This document shows, piece after piece, positions 1 through 7,654 of a stretch of 64,000 bases of DNA (positions within the stretch are counted from its first letter, which is position 1; each line of letters starts with the position of its first letter). This stretch comes from DASVAL01 sp035649575 (GTDB lineage: Bacteria > Planctomycetota > UBA1135 > UBA2386). The position numbers and the translations under genes were made by a program. The DNA lies in contig DASRJH010000199.1 of assembly GCA_035649575.1 (NCBI GenBank), positions 1-64,000 on the forward strand, read 5' to 3'. The notes beneath the pieces are model-generated. The model was not told the origin of the DNA, did no database searches, and saw nothing but the letters and a program-made list of their open reading frames with translations.

Positions 1-13
1 TGAAAGGGCCCAA

Positions 14-226
14 ATGAAAAAGGCAATCACCGAGATCCGCGGCCAGGACAGCGCGGAGTTGAAGGCGAAAATGAGCGACCTGCGCAAGGAGCAGTTCGGG
101 CTGCGCTTCCGCGGTTCGGTGGAGGCCCTCGCCAAGACGACGCGGCAGCGCGAGATCCGCCGCACGATTGCCCGCATCCTGATGGTCCTGGGCGAGCGCG
201 CGAGGACCGGAGATACCAAGCAATGA
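14..226 (+). CDS. rpmC: Ribosomal protein uL29
   Basis: Large-subunit protein L29, which sits at the peptide exit tunnel. The 70-residue product has the usual L29 size and its two-helix character: an N-terminal stretch on the pattern AELKAKMSDLRKEQFGLRFR, then a basic second helix ending in RREIRRTIARI-like sequence. A TGA at 1-3 is probably the stop of the preceding gene, by operon logic rplP (L16), which lies outside the window. The stop overlaps the next start as ATGA, so it is probably translationally coupled to rpsQ. The residues after the second helix (GERARTGDTKQ) are a short non-conserved tail. Confidence 0.93.
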   Translation: MKKAITEIRGQDSAELKAKMSDLRKEQFGLRFRGSVEALAKTTRQREIRRTIARILMVLGERARTGDTKQ

Positions 227-552
227 GCACCAAACCCGCAACCGACCCGTCGAAGACCCCTGACCCAGGGGAGCTGGACACCGTGGAACGGAACACGGAA
301 CGCGCGCAGCGCAAGGTCATGCGCGGCACGGTCGTCTCGACCAAGATGCAGAAGACCGTCGTCGTGCAGGTCGACCGCAAGGTCCGGCACCCGCTCTACG
401 AGAAGTTCGTGTCGCGTCGGACGCGTCTCTATGCCCACGACGAGAAGAACGAGGCCAAGGTCGGTGACGTCGTCGACGTGACGCACACGCGGCCGCTCAG
501 CAAGACGAAGTGCTGGCGACTCGTGCGCATCGTGCAAAAGGCCCCAGTCTGA
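223..552 (+). CDS. rpsQ: Ribosomal protein uS17
   Basis: Small-subunit 16S-binding protein S17. The OB-fold core starts near residue 34 with the family pattern MRGTVVSTKMQKTVVVQV and continues through HPLYEKFV and the conserved GDVVDVTHTRPLSKTKCWRLV. At 109 residues it is longer than the usual 80-90 because of an acidic, proline-containing N-terminal extension of about 33 residues (TKPATDPSKTPDPGE...). The start at 223 is favoured by the ATGA overlap with rpmC; an internal ATG at residue 33 could give the standard-length protein, so the extension is not proven. Confidence 0.93.
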   Translation: MSTKPATDPSKTPDPGELDTVERNTERAQRKVMRGTVVSTKMQKTVVVQVDRKVRHPLYEKFVSRRTRLYAHDEKNEAKVGDVVDVTHTRPLSKTKCWRLVRIVQKAPV

Positions 553-593
553 GAGGCAACTGTCTTGCGGCCCGCTGGCGCCAGGAGATTCCC

Positions 594-962
594 ATGATCC
601 AAGAAATGTCGATGCTCGATGTGGCCGACAACACGGGCGCCAAGCGCGCCATGTGTGTGAAGGTACTCGGTGGCAGCGGCCGGCGTTACGCCTCGGTCGG
701 CGACGTCGTGATTGCCGTCGTGAAGAAGGCCCTGCCGACGGGCGAGGTCAAGGAGCACGAAGTGGTGAAGGGAGTGGTGGTCCGCACTGCCAAACCCGTG
801 CGCCGTTCCGATGGCTCCTACATCCGCTTCGATGGCAACGCGCTCGTCGTCATCGACAAGGAAGGCAATCCGCGCGGCACGCGCATCTTCGGCGCCGTAG
901 CTCGCGAACTGCGCGACCGTAACTTCATGAAGATCGTCTCGCTCGCAGAGGAGGTCGTCTGA
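594..962 (+). CDS. rplN: Ribosomal protein uL14
   Basis: Large-subunit protein L14, contacting L19 and 16S rRNA at the subunit interface. The 122-residue product matches the family length exactly and begins with the hallmark MIQEMSMLDVADNTGAK, followed by KVLGGSGRRYASVGD and the C-terminal RELRDRNFMKIVSLA. The reading frame is open further upstream, but ATG 594 is preceded by CCAGGAGATTCCC, a good ribosome-binding site, and gives the conserved N-terminus. Its stop overlaps rplX by one base (TGATG). Confidence 0.96.
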   Translation: MIQEMSMLDVADNTGAKRAMCVKVLGGSGRRYASVGDVVIAVVKKALPTGEVKEHEVVKGVVVRTAKPVRRSDGSYIRFDGNALVVIDKEGNPRGTRIFGAVARELRDRNFMKIVSLAEEVV

Positions 963-1309
963 TGTTCGCCAACAAGCCGAAGCCCGCGCCGCGCAAGCTC
1001 CACGTCAAGAAGGGAGACAAAGTCGTCGTCACTTCGGGCCAGTACAAGTCGGGCGAGGTGCGCGAGGTGCTCAAGGTCGATGCCCAGACCGGCCGCGTGA
1101 TCGTGCAGGGTGTGAATCTGCGCTGGAAACACCAGCGCCGGTCGCAGCAGAACCCGAAGGGTGGTCGCGTGCAGCTCGAGCAGCCCATCGATTCGAGCAA
1201 GGTGCTTCTGTTCAGTGAGAAGCTCGGCAAGGGCACGCGCACCGCGATCAAGATCACCGACGGCAAGAAGCACCGCGTCGGCATTCGCTGCGGGACCCAG
1301 TTCGACTGA
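962..1309 (+). CDS. rplX: Ribosomal protein uL24
   Basis: Assembly-initiator protein L24 of the large subunit. Residues 12-50 form the KOW motif (KLHVKKGDKVVVTSG...GEVREVLKVD), followed by RVIVQGVNLRWKHQRR and a GRV..EQPID segment typical of bacterial L24. The length of 115 residues is slightly above the usual 100-105. The start overlaps the rplN stop by one base, consistent with coupled translation. Confidence 0.94.
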   Translation: MFANKPKPAPRKLHVKKGDKVVVTSGQYKSGEVREVLKVDAQTGRVIVQGVNLRWKHQRRSQQNPKGGRVQLEQPIDSSKVLLFSEKLGKGTRTAIKITDGKKHRVGIRCGTQFD

Positions 1310-1323
1310 TCCCAGGAAACACA

Positions 1324-2040
1324 ATGAGCACCAACAAGGACAGTGCTGCATCGCCCGAAGGCGCACCCCAGAAGGGTGGCGCCCAGAAGGGTGGCAAGGA
1401 CAAGGGCGGCAAGGACAAAGGCGGCCAGGGCAAGGGCGACCCGAACAAGGGCGACTCTGCAAAGGAAGCTGCCCCCAAGGAAGCTGCCCCGAAGGAACGG
1501 GTCATCGCGCGACTGCAGACGACCTATCGCGAGAGAGTCGTGCCCGGCCTCAAGAAGGACTTTGGCTATCCGAACCCGATGATGGTGCCGAGACTGACGA
1601 AGATCGTCGTCAACATGGGCGTCGGCAAGGCCGTCGAGAACAAGAACCGCATGGAGGCCGCGAGCAAGGACCTCACTGCGATCACCGGGCAGCGACCGCT
1701 GATCCGCAAGGCCCGAGGCGCCGTCTCGGGCTTCAAGCTGCGCGAGGGCTATCCGATCGGCACGGCGGTCACCTTGCGTGGCACCAGGATGTGGGAGTTC
1801 CTCGACCGGCTCATCACGCTTGCGATTCCGCGCATCCGAGACTTCCGCGGCTTGCCGACCAAGTTCGACGGCCGCGGCAACTACACCATGGGTCTCTCGG
1901 AGCAGAGTGTGTTCCCCGAGATCCAGCTCGACAAGGTCGAGTTCGTCCAAGGAATGGATATCACGTTCGTCACCACCGCGAGGACCGACAAGGAAGGCCT
2001 CGCGCTGATGACGCACCTCGGGATGCCCTTCCGCAAATAA
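1324..2040 (+). CDS. rplE: Ribosomal protein uL5 with long low-complexity N-terminal extension
   Basis: Large-subunit protein L5, which binds 5S rRNA. The family core runs from about residue 60 (RVIARLQTTYRERVVPGLKK) to the end and includes PNPMMVPRLTKIVVNMGVG, GQRPLIRKARGAVSGFKLREG and the C-terminal GMDITFVTTARTDKEGLALM. The product has 238 residues against about 180 usually. The excess is an N-terminal block of Lys/Gly-rich repeats (QKGG, KDKGG, GKGD units) and tandem KEAAP units at residues 15-59. ATG 1324 follows CCAGGAAACACA, a reasonable ribosome-binding site, and no start codon lies just before the core, so the extension looks genuinely translated. It is lysine-rich and probably disordered. 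Confidence 0.93.
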   Translation: MSTNKDSAASPEGAPQKGGAQKGGKDKGGKDKGGQGKGDPNKGDSAKEAAPKEAAPKERVIARLQTTYRERVVPGLKKDFGYPNPMMVPRLTKIVVNMGVGKAVENKNRMEAASKDLTAITGQRPLIRKARGAVSGFKLREGYPIGTAVTLRGTRMWEFLDRLITLAIPRIRDFRGLPTKFDGRGNYTMGLSEQSVFPEIQLDKVEFVQGMDITFVTTARTDKEGLALMTHLGMPFRK

Positions 2041-2060
2041 CAACAGCGACACCGTAGACC

Positions 2061-2246
2061 ATGGCCAAGAAGTGCTTGAGGGTTAAGCAGCGCAAGCCCG
2101 CGAAGTTCTCGACGCGGCGCTACAACCGTTGCCAGCTTTGTGGGCGTGCCCGCGCCTATTACCGCAAGTTCGGTGTTTGCAGGTGCTGTTTCCGTCAACT
2201 CGCATTGCAGGGGGAGATCCCCGGTGTGCGGAAGGCCTCGTGGTAG
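2061..2246 (+). CDS. rpsN: Ribosomal protein uS14, zinc-binding (type Z)
   Basis: Small-subunit protein S14 in the short zinc-binding form of 61 residues. The zinc ribbon is visible as CQLCGRARAYYRKFGVCRCC (CxxC-x12-CxxC), followed by FRQLALQGEIPGVRKASW, the standard C-terminus. It lies in its normal place between L5 and S8. The type Z form requires no second copy, although some genomes also carry a zinc-free paralogue elsewhere. Confidence 0.96.
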   Translation: MAKKCLRVKQRKPAKFSTRRYNRCQLCGRARAYYRKFGVCRCCFRQLALQGEIPGVRKASW

Positions 2247-2258
2247 GAGCAACAAGGC

Positions 2259-2654
2259 ATGATGACCGATCCGATTGCCGACATGCTGACGCGAATGCGC
2301 AACGCTCTCTCGAGCGGAGCGCCGCATTGCGTATTCCCAGGCAGCCGCCTCAAGGTGGCGATTCTGGACGCCATGAAACGCGAGGGTTTCATCCAGGGCT
2401 ATGAAGTCGCCTCGGATGGGCCCCGTTCCGCCGTGAAGGTCGATTTCCGCACGGGCCCCGAGGGGGAACGCGTCATCTCGTCGCTCGCGCGATTCAGCAA
2501 ACCAGGCTGTCGTCGCTACCGCGGCTGCTCGGACCTCCCGAAGGTTCGGGGTGGTCTGGGCATCGCGGTCGTTTCCACCAACCAGGGCGTGCTCTCCGAT
2601 CGCGAGTGCCGCCAGCGCCGCGTCGGCGGCGAAGTCCTCTGCACGGTGGACTGA
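2259..2654 (+). CDS. rpsH: Ribosomal protein uS8
   Basis: Small-subunit protein S8, a primary 16S rRNA binder and in E. coli the translational repressor of the spc operon. The 131-residue product starts MMTDPIADMLTRMRNA as in the family, and ends with the conserved block in which GLGIAVVSTNQGVLSDRECR corresponds to the usual G.GI.I.STS.G.....A. The replacement of the usual STSxG by STNQG is a minor deviation. ATG 2259 is preceded by TAGGAGCAACAAGGC. Confidence 0.95.
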   Translation: MMTDPIADMLTRMRNALSSGAPHCVFPGSRLKVAILDAMKREGFIQGYEVASDGPRSAVKVDFRTGPEGERVISSLARFSKPGCRRYRGCSDLPKVRGGLGIAVVSTNQGVLSDRECRQRRVGGEVLCTVD

Positions 2655-2680
2655 AATGTCAACCGTAGGAGCTCGAGACC

Positions 2681-3232
2681 GTGTCTAGGATCGGCAAGAA
2701 ACCAATCGTCGTGCCAAAGGGTGTGACCGTCCAGGTCGCGCCCGGCAGCATTGCCGTCAAAGGTCAGAAGGGCGAGCTCAAGCTCGCCGTCCGGCGCGAG
2801 GTCGACCTCGCGCTCGAGGGCACCACGCTCAAGGTGTCGGCCGTCGGCGAGGATCGTTCTGCGCGGGCCTTGCAAGGCACGACGCGCGCGCTCATCGCCA
2901 ACATGATCGAGGGCGTGACCAAGGGCTATGAGAGGAAGCTCGACATCGCCGGCGTCGGTTACGACGCGGTGCTCGAAGGCAAGGAGCTGGTGCTCAAGCT
3001 CGGGTTCAACAAGGCGGTCCGCTTCCAGGTGCCGCCGACCGTGACGATCGAAGTGCCGACGCCCACGTCGCTCGTCGTGAGGGGCATCGACAACCAGCAG
3101 GTCGGCACCGTGGCCGCGGCGATTCGCAAGCTGCGCAAGCCGGAGCCATACAAGGGCAAGGGCATCAAGTACAGCGACGAAGTCATCAAGCGCAAGTCCG
3201 GCAAGGCCTTCACCTCGGGTGGCACCGCCTGA
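2681..3232 (+). CDS. rplF: Ribosomal protein uL6 (GTG start)
   Basis: Large-subunit protein L6, near the factor-binding site. It starts with the family N-terminus SRIGKKPIVVPKGV and contains both L6 repeats; the second carries KPEPYKGKGIKYSDE, the L6 signature. The start is GTG at 2681 with GTAGGAGCTCGAGACC upstream; no ATG lies in a suitable position. Length 183 is normal. The C-terminus ends with a short basic tail (KRKSGKAFTSGGTA). Confidence 0.96.
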   Translation: MSRIGKKPIVVPKGVTVQVAPGSIAVKGQKGELKLAVRREVDLALEGTTLKVSAVGEDRSARALQGTTRALIANMIEGVTKGYERKLDIAGVGYDAVLEGKELVLKLGFNKAVRFQVPPTVTIEVPTPTSLVVRGIDNQQVGTVAAAIRKLRKPEPYKGKGIKYSDEVIKRKSGKAFTSGGTA

Positions 3233-3261
3233 CCAGTGGTCGGGCAGAGGATCAAAGCAGC

Positions 3262-3630
3262 ATGAGTTCCACCTTCCAGAAACATCAACGACGCCGCGGC
3301 AAAGCGACCTCGGTGCGCAACAAGTTGCGCCGGGTCACCAACCGGCCGCGTCTGTCGGTCTTCCGCAGCCTCACCAACATCTCGGTCCAGATCATCGACG
3401 ACGTCCGTGGCCATACGCTGGTTGCAGCCTCGTCGCTCGAGAAGGACCTGCGCAGCACCCTCAAGGGCATGCGCAAGACGGATGTCGCGAAGCGGGTCGG
3501 AGCGTTGCTGGCCGAACGGGCCAAGCGCTCCGGTCTCGTCGAGGTGGCGTTCGATCGCGGCGCCTACAAGTATCACGGCCGCATCAAGGCACTCGCCGAC
3601 GCTGCGCGTGAGGCCGGTCTGAAGTTCTGA
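3262..3630 (+). CDS. rplR: Ribosomal protein uL18
   Basis: Large-subunit protein L18, a 5S rRNA binder. The sequence shows RRGKATSVRNKLRRVTNRPRLSVFRS near the N-terminus and the C-terminal VEVAFDRGAYKYHGRIKALADAAREAGLKF, both standard for bacterial L18. The length of 122 residues fits. A gap of 89 bp, unusually long for this operon, separates it from rpsE; I see no open frame or clear structure in it apart from a short GC-rich inverted repeat (GGCGCCAGCCGGCC around 3693). Confidence 0.95.
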   Translation: MSSTFQKHQRRRGKATSVRNKLRRVTNRPRLSVFRSLTNISVQIIDDVRGHTLVAASSLEKDLRSTLKGMRKTDVAKRVGALLAERAKRSGLVEVAFDRGAYKYHGRIKALADAAREAGLKF

Positions 3631-3719
3631 CTCCCTGGGTTCTCGATGGCGCACGACTTACAGGCACAACCCAAAATCACCCATGCAAGGACCGGCGCCA
3701 GCCGGCCAGCGTTCTGACA

Positions 3720-4232
3720 ATGGCGAAGGGCAAACACAACCTCATCCCGATCGACGAAGCCTTGTCGGCAGACGTCGAAGACGATGTCGTGGCGATCAAT
3801 CGTTCGGCGGCCGTGGTGAAAGGCGGACGCCGGTTCTCGTTCAGCGCGCTCAGCGTCGTGGGCAACCGCGACGGCCTCGTCGGCATCGGCTACGGCAAGG
3901 GCCGCGAAGTGCCCGGCGCAATCGAGAAATCGGTCAAGGACGCGCGCAAGCAGATCATGCGCGTGGTCCGCGACGGCACGACGATCCCGCATCCGATCGA
4001 GGGTCACTACTGCGCGACGAAGGTGCGGCTGATTCCGGCTGCACGCGGAACGGGCATCATCGCGGGCAAGGCCGTGCGCAAGGTCCTCGAACGCGCCGGC
4101 ATCACGGACATCCTGACCAAGAACTATGGCTCGACGAACGCGCTCAATGTCGTCAAGGCGACCATGATCGCGCTCAGCAAGCTGCGCAGCCGCGACCAGA
4201 CGGTGGCGCTGCGGGGAGTGACGCTCGAATGA
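3720..4232 (+). CDS. rpsE: Ribosomal protein uS5
   Basis: Small-subunit protein S5, at the mRNA entry and decoding-fidelity region. The dsRBD-like N-terminal half has VVKGGRRFSFSALSVVGNRDG and GIGYGKGREVPGAIEKS. The C-terminal half has GTGIIAGKAVRKVLERAGI and DILTKNYGSTNALNVVKAT, all canonical. The start at 3720 lacks a clear Shine-Dalgarno sequence, but gives 170 residues, which is normal. The stop overlaps the L15 start by 3 bases and there is no rpmD (L30) between them, where many bacteria have it. Confidence 0.95.
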   Translation: MAKGKHNLIPIDEALSADVEDDVVAINRSAAVVKGGRRFSFSALSVVGNRDGLVGIGYGKGREVPGAIEKSVKDARKQIMRVVRDGTTIPHPIEGHYCATKVRLIPAARGTGIIAGKAVRKVLERAGITDILTKNYGSTNALNVVKATMIALSKLRSRDQTVALRGVTLE

Positions 4233-4786
4233 ATCTCGCCGAAGCAAAGACGCTCGGTATCAAGTTCCCGGAACGCAAACGCGTCGGCCGTGGTACCGGC
4301 TCGGGACTGGGCAAGACGTCGGGCCGCGGCCACAAGGGCGCGAAGGCCCGCTCGGGTTGGTCGCGCCGCATCGGTTGGGAAGGTGGTCAGATGCCCATCT
4401 ACCGCCGCCTGCCGAAGCGTGGCTTCAACAACAAGAACTTCGAGAAGGTGTTCACGATCGTGAACGTCAGCGACCTCGACGTGTTCGACACGGGGGCGGT
4501 CGTCGACTTGCAGGCCGTGCTGCAGAAGGGTCTGACCTCGAAGGAGAAGCACTCGGAGCTCTTCAAGATCCTCGGCGACGGCGAGGTGACGAAGGCGGTC
4601 ACGGTCAAGGTCGATGCCATCACGACCATGGCACGCACGAAGATCGAGAAAGCCGGCGGCACGGTGCTCGTGAACGAGAAGCGCGGGCGCCGCGAGAAGT
4701 TCGTCGCCAAGGACGGCACCAGGCGCCAGCCGGGTTCACCGACCAAGAAGGGCGACACCAAGAAGAGCGACACTGCCGCTCGCTAA
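4229..4786 (+). CDS. rplO: Ribosomal protein uL15 with basic C-terminal extension
   Basis: Large-subunit protein L15. ATG 4229 overlaps the rpsE stop (ATGA) and is followed by KRVGRGTGSGLGKTSGRGHK, the glycine-rich N-terminus of L15. The signature region GGQMPIYRRLPKRGFNN follows. The core ends near residue 155; a tail of about 30 residues rich in Lys, Gly, Ser and Thr (RRQPGSPTKKGDTKKSDTAA) brings it to 185 residues instead of about 145. The frame is open well upstream of 4229, but that part is antisense-like shadow of rpsE and has no L15 homology. Confidence 0.94.
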   Translation: MNLAEAKTLGIKFPERKRVGRGTGSGLGKTSGRGHKGAKARSGWSRRIGWEGGQMPIYRRLPKRGFNNKNFEKVFTIVNVSDLDVFDTGAVVDLQAVLQKGLTSKEKHSELFKILGDGEVTKAVTVKVDAITTMARTKIEKAGGTVLVNEKRGRREKFVAKDGTRRQPGSPTKKGDTKKSDTAAR

Positions 4787-4789
4787 CCC

Positions 4790-6163
4790 ATGAACCTCTC
4801 GATCGGCAACCTGTTCAAGATCAAGGAGATCAGGAACAAGATCCTGATCACCCTTGGTCTGTTGTTGGTCTATCGCATCGGGTTCTTCGTGCCGCTGCCA
4901 GGCGTCAACTGGAGCGAATCGCTGGACCAGAGCCGGAACCTAGGTGGCGTCGGCCGGCTGTTCGGCATGATCAACGTGCTGACCGGCGGCTCGCTGCAGA
5001 GCGCCACGGTCTTCTCGTTGGGCGTCATGCCCTACATTTCGGCGAGCATCATCTTCAGTCTGCTCGCGAAGGCAGTGCCCGCGCTCGAGAAGATCGCGAA
5101 GGAGGGGCAGAGCGGTCAGCGCAAGATCAATCAATACACCCGCCTCGCGACGGTCGGCATCTGCCTGATCCAGTCGTGGTTCGTCATCTTCGGCGCACTG
5201 GGAGCCGACAACAGCAAGCTCATCCACTCCGGCGTGCGTGAGTGGTTCGGCCTCTACTGCGTCGTCGTGATGGTCGCGCTCACGGCGGGCACGATGTTCA
5301 TCATGTGGCTCGGCGAACAGATCACCGAGCACGGCGTCGGCAATGGGATCTCGCTGATCATCATGGCGGGCATCGTCTCGAACCTCTATCCGTCGTTGAC
5401 CGTCTACTTCGAACTCGGCTTCGATCGGCATGCCTGGCAGAGCCTGCTCATGTTCCTGCTCGCTTGGGGTGTCGCGGTGGTCGCCGTCGTCTACATGACG
5501 AAGGCACAGCGGCGGATCCCGATCCAACAGGCCAAACACACGCGCGGCCGGCGCGTCTATGGCGGCCAGAAGCACTTCCTGCCCTTCAAGGTCAACCAGG
5601 CCGGCGTGATGCCGATCATCTTCGGCTCCGCTCTGCTGATGATCCCGGCCATGATCGGGACCGCGACGGGCTGGTCCTGGCTCGAGATCTCGTTCAGTGG
5701 ACAGCGCGGCTTCTGGTTCATGCTGTCCTACACGGCGCTGATCTTCTTCTTCGCGTTCTTCTGGACGTCGATGATGTTCCAGCCGAACGAGATCGCGAAG
5801 AACCTCCAGGAAGGTGGATCGTTCGTGCCCGGCATCCGCCCAGGCAAACCGACGGCCGAGTTCCTCGAGGCGACGATGGTGCGCATCACGCTAGCGGGTG
5901 CGAGCTTCCTGTCGATCGTGGCCGTCCTGCCCTCTCTGTTCGGCGCCCGCTCGGGTTCTTCAGTCGACCAGGTTCTCATCTACTTCATGTCCGGCACCTC
6001 GATCCTGATCGTCGTCGGCGTCGCGCTGGACATGGTCGAGAAGCTGAACGCGATGCTGGTCATGCGGAACTACGAGGGCTTCCTCGAGGAAGGCGGCCCA
6101 GCCGCCAGTGGCGGAAAGGCCCAGGGCGGCGGCAAGAGCGCCAGCGGATGGGGCCGCCGCTGA
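4790..6163 (+). CDS. secY: Preprotein translocase subunit SecY
   Basis: Central pore of the Sec translocon in the inner membrane. The 457-residue product has the normal SecY size and about ten hydrophobic segments. Conserved stretches include RIGFFVPLPGVN in helix 1, GVMPYISASIIFSLL (the plug and helix 2 area), GEQITEHGVGNGISLIIMAGI, RRIPIQQAKHTRGRRVYGG, VNQAGVMPIIF and PNEIAKNLQEGGSFVPGIRPG. The C-terminal tail is glycine/alanine/serine-rich (GGPAASGGKAQGGGKSASG). It follows L15 by 3 bp and precedes adk by 5 bp, the classic spc-operon arrangement. Confidence 0.97.
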   Translation: MNLSIGNLFKIKEIRNKILITLGLLLVYRIGFFVPLPGVNWSESLDQSRNLGGVGRLFGMINVLTGGSLQSATVFSLGVMPYISASIIFSLLAKAVPALEKIAKEGQSGQRKINQYTRLATVGICLIQSWFVIFGALGADNSKLIHSGVREWFGLYCVVVMVALTAGTMFIMWLGEQITEHGVGNGISLIIMAGIVSNLYPSLTVYFELGFDRHAWQSLLMFLLAWGVAVVAVVYMTKAQRRIPIQQAKHTRGRRVYGGQKHFLPFKVNQAGVMPIIFGSALLMIPAMIGTATGWSWLEISFSGQRGFWFMLSYTALIFFFAFFWTSMMFQPNEIAKNLQEGGSFVPGIRPGKPTAEFLEATMVRITLAGASFLSIVAVLPSLFGARSGSSVDQVLIYFMSGTSILIVVGVALDMVEKLNAMLVMRNYEGFLEEGGPAASGGKAQGGGKSASGWGRR

Positions 6164-6168
6164 GCTCG

Positions 6169-6831
6169 ATGGCCATGGCAGTCATGCTCAGGTCCCGCGC
6201 GGTGTTCCTCGGTCCTCCTGGCGCCGGCAAGGGGACGCAGGCCAAGAAGGTGGCGGAAACGGCCGCGGTGGCTCACCTGTCCACGGGCGACATGCTGCGC
6301 CAGGAGGTGGCGGCGAAGACTCAGCTCGGCCTGCAAGCCAAGACCTTCATGGACGCGGGCAAGCTGGTGCCGGACGACGTCATCATCGGCATGGTGCGGG
6401 CCCGGATCCGGCTGCCGGACGCCAAAGACGCCTGGATCCTGGACGGATTCCCCCGTACACTCCCACAGGCGGAAGCGCTCGACAAGTCCTTGTCCGGTGC
6501 CGCCGCGCTTTCGCACGTGATCTACTTCGCCGTTCCCGAAGCGGTCCTCGTCGGCCGCCTTTCGGGTCGTCGGACCTGTTCGAAGTGTGGTGCCATATGG
6601 CACCTCGAGAATCGGCCGACGAAGAAGGCTGGGGTCTGCGATCAATGCGGGAGCGAATTGGTCCAACGCTCCGACGATCGCCCCGAAGCGATCGGCAAGC
6701 GCCTCGAAGTGTATCGGTCGCAAACGGCGCCTCTGCTGGCGTACTACCGCGACCGCCGTGTCCTCCGGGAGATCGACGCGAGTCGATCGCCCGATCTCGT
6801 TTTCCAGGAGTTGCTGAAACTGATGCAATGA
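6169..6831 (+). CDS. adk: Adenylate kinase, zinc-lid type
   Basis: Catalyses ATP + AMP to 2 ADP in the cytoplasm. The P-loop GPPGAGKGT lies at residues 15-23, the AMP-binding STGDMLR follows, and DGFPRT is present. The long-form LID carries four cysteines in the pattern CSKC...CDQC, so it should bind zinc structurally. Three ATG codons are close together (6169, 6175, 6184); the first gives 220 residues and lies 5 bp after secY, the last 215, closer to the usual 214. No strong ribosome-binding site distinguishes them. The stop overlaps infA (ATGA). Confidence 0.95.
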   Translation: MAMAVMLRSRAVFLGPPGAGKGTQAKKVAETAAVAHLSTGDMLRQEVAAKTQLGLQAKTFMDAGKLVPDDVIIGMVRARIRLPDAKDAWILDGFPRTLPQAEALDKSLSGAAALSHVIYFAVPEAVLVGRLSGRRTCSKCGAIWHLENRPTKKAGVCDQCGSELVQRSDDRPEAIGKRLEVYRSQTAPLLAYYRDRRVLREIDASRSPDLVFQELLKLMQ

Positions 6832-7130
6832 CGACAGCAGCGGAAGAACCCACGTCGAGCCGCGGGCCCGAGCGCATACGCGCCACGGTGCTCTCGCGTC
6901 TCAACAACGGGATGTTCCGCTTGCAGACGACCGACGGTCGCGAGGTGGTGGCACACGCTGCCCTGGATCTGCGGAAGGCGCTCACGCGCCTGCTCCCCGG
7001 AGATCCGGTTCTCATCGAGATCTCGCTGTTCGATCCGAACAAGGCCCGCATCTGCAGCATGCTGAAGTCGACGCAGAAGAGCCAGCACGAGTCCCCACCA
7101 CATCCATCCCATCAGCGAGAACTGTCGTGA
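6828..7130 (+). CDS. infA: Translation initiation factor IF-1, extended at both ends
   Basis: OB-fold initiation factor that occupies the ribosomal A site. The core, residues about 15-82, reads ERIRATVLSRLNNGMFRLQ, then VVAHAALDLRKALTRLLPGD and a DPNKARI segment, matching IF-1 (G.VLE.L.N.MF.V, GD.V.VELTPYD..KGRI). The family norm is about 72 residues; this has 100, with about 14 extra at the N-terminus and a His/Pro/Ser-rich C-terminal tail. ATG 6828 overlaps the adk stop and the gene end overlaps the L36 GTG. No map gene lies between adk and infA, unlike many spc operons. Confidence 0.88.
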   Translation: MTTAAEEPTSSRGPERIRATVLSRLNNGMFRLQTTDGREVVAHAALDLRKALTRLLPGDPVLIEISLFDPNKARICSMLKSTQKSQHESPPHPSHQRELS

Positions 7131-7243
7131 AGGTCAGAACCAGCGTTCGACGCATCTGCGAACACTGCAAGGTCGTGAGGCGCCGCGGCGTCGTGCGCGT
7201 GATCTGCAGCAATGCCCGGCACAAGCAGCGCCAAGGCAAGTAG
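7127..7243 (+). CDS. rpmJ: Ribosomal protein bL36 (GTG start)
   Basis: Smallest large-subunit protein, 38 residues. It begins MKVRTSVRRICEHCKVVRRR and carries the zinc ribbon C11-x2-C14-x12-C27-x4-H32, the complete zinc-binding set. The start is a GTG that overlaps the infA stop (GTGA). Thirty base pairs separate its stop from rpsM. The infA-rpmJ-rpsM order is standard. Confidence 0.95.
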   Translation: MKVRTSVRRICEHCKVVRRRGVVRVICSNARHKQRQGK

Positions 7244-7272
7244 CGCCAAGACCAGCTTCAAGGTAACGAATC

Positions 7273-7650
7273 ATGCCCCGTCTCCTCGGCGTCGACATCC
7301 CCAGCGAAAAGCGCATCGAGATCGCGCTGCAATACATCTACGGCGTTGGTCCCACGGTCTCCCGCAAGGTCCTCAAGGAGCTCGCGATCAACCCCGGCGT
7401 GCGCGCGAAGGATCTCAAGGACGACGAGGTGGCCAACATCGCGAGCTATCTCGAGAAGAACTACGTGGTCGAGGGTGCCTTGCGGCGCGTGACCATGCAG
7501 AACATCAACCGACTCAAGGAAATCTACTGCTATCGGGGTCTGCGGCACCGCCGCGGGCTGCCCGTGCGCGGGCAGCGCACACGCAGCAATGCACGAGGCC
7601 GCAAGGGTCCGCGCAAGACGGTTGCCAACAAGAAGATCCTCAGGAAGTGA
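7273..7650 (+). CDS. rpsM: Ribosomal protein uS13
   Basis: Small-subunit head protein that contacts the P-site tRNA and the large subunit. It begins MPRLLGVDIPSEKRIEIALQ and contains YIYGVGPTVSRKVL, then the C-terminal YRGLRHRRGLPVRGQRTRSNARGRKGPRKTV signature region. Length 125 is normal for the family. It is the first gene of the alpha-operon section S13-S11-S4-RpoA-L17, and rpsK follows after 4 bp. Confidence 0.97.
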   Translation: MPRLLGVDIPSEKRIEIALQYIYGVGPTVSRKVLKELAINPGVRAKDLKDDEVANIASYLEKNYVVEGALRRVTMQNINRLKEIYCYRGLRHRRGLPVRGQRTRSNARGRKGPRKTVANKKILRK

Positions 7651-7654
7651 TCCG

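Noticed and set aside
925..2052. Open minus-strand frame of 375 codons across L24 and L5
   Set aside because: Antisense shadow of two certain ribosomal protein genes; no domain is recognisable.
4233..4790. Possible rpmD (L30) hidden near L15
   Set aside because: There is no free interval between rpsE and rplO, and no frame here shows the L30 pattern.
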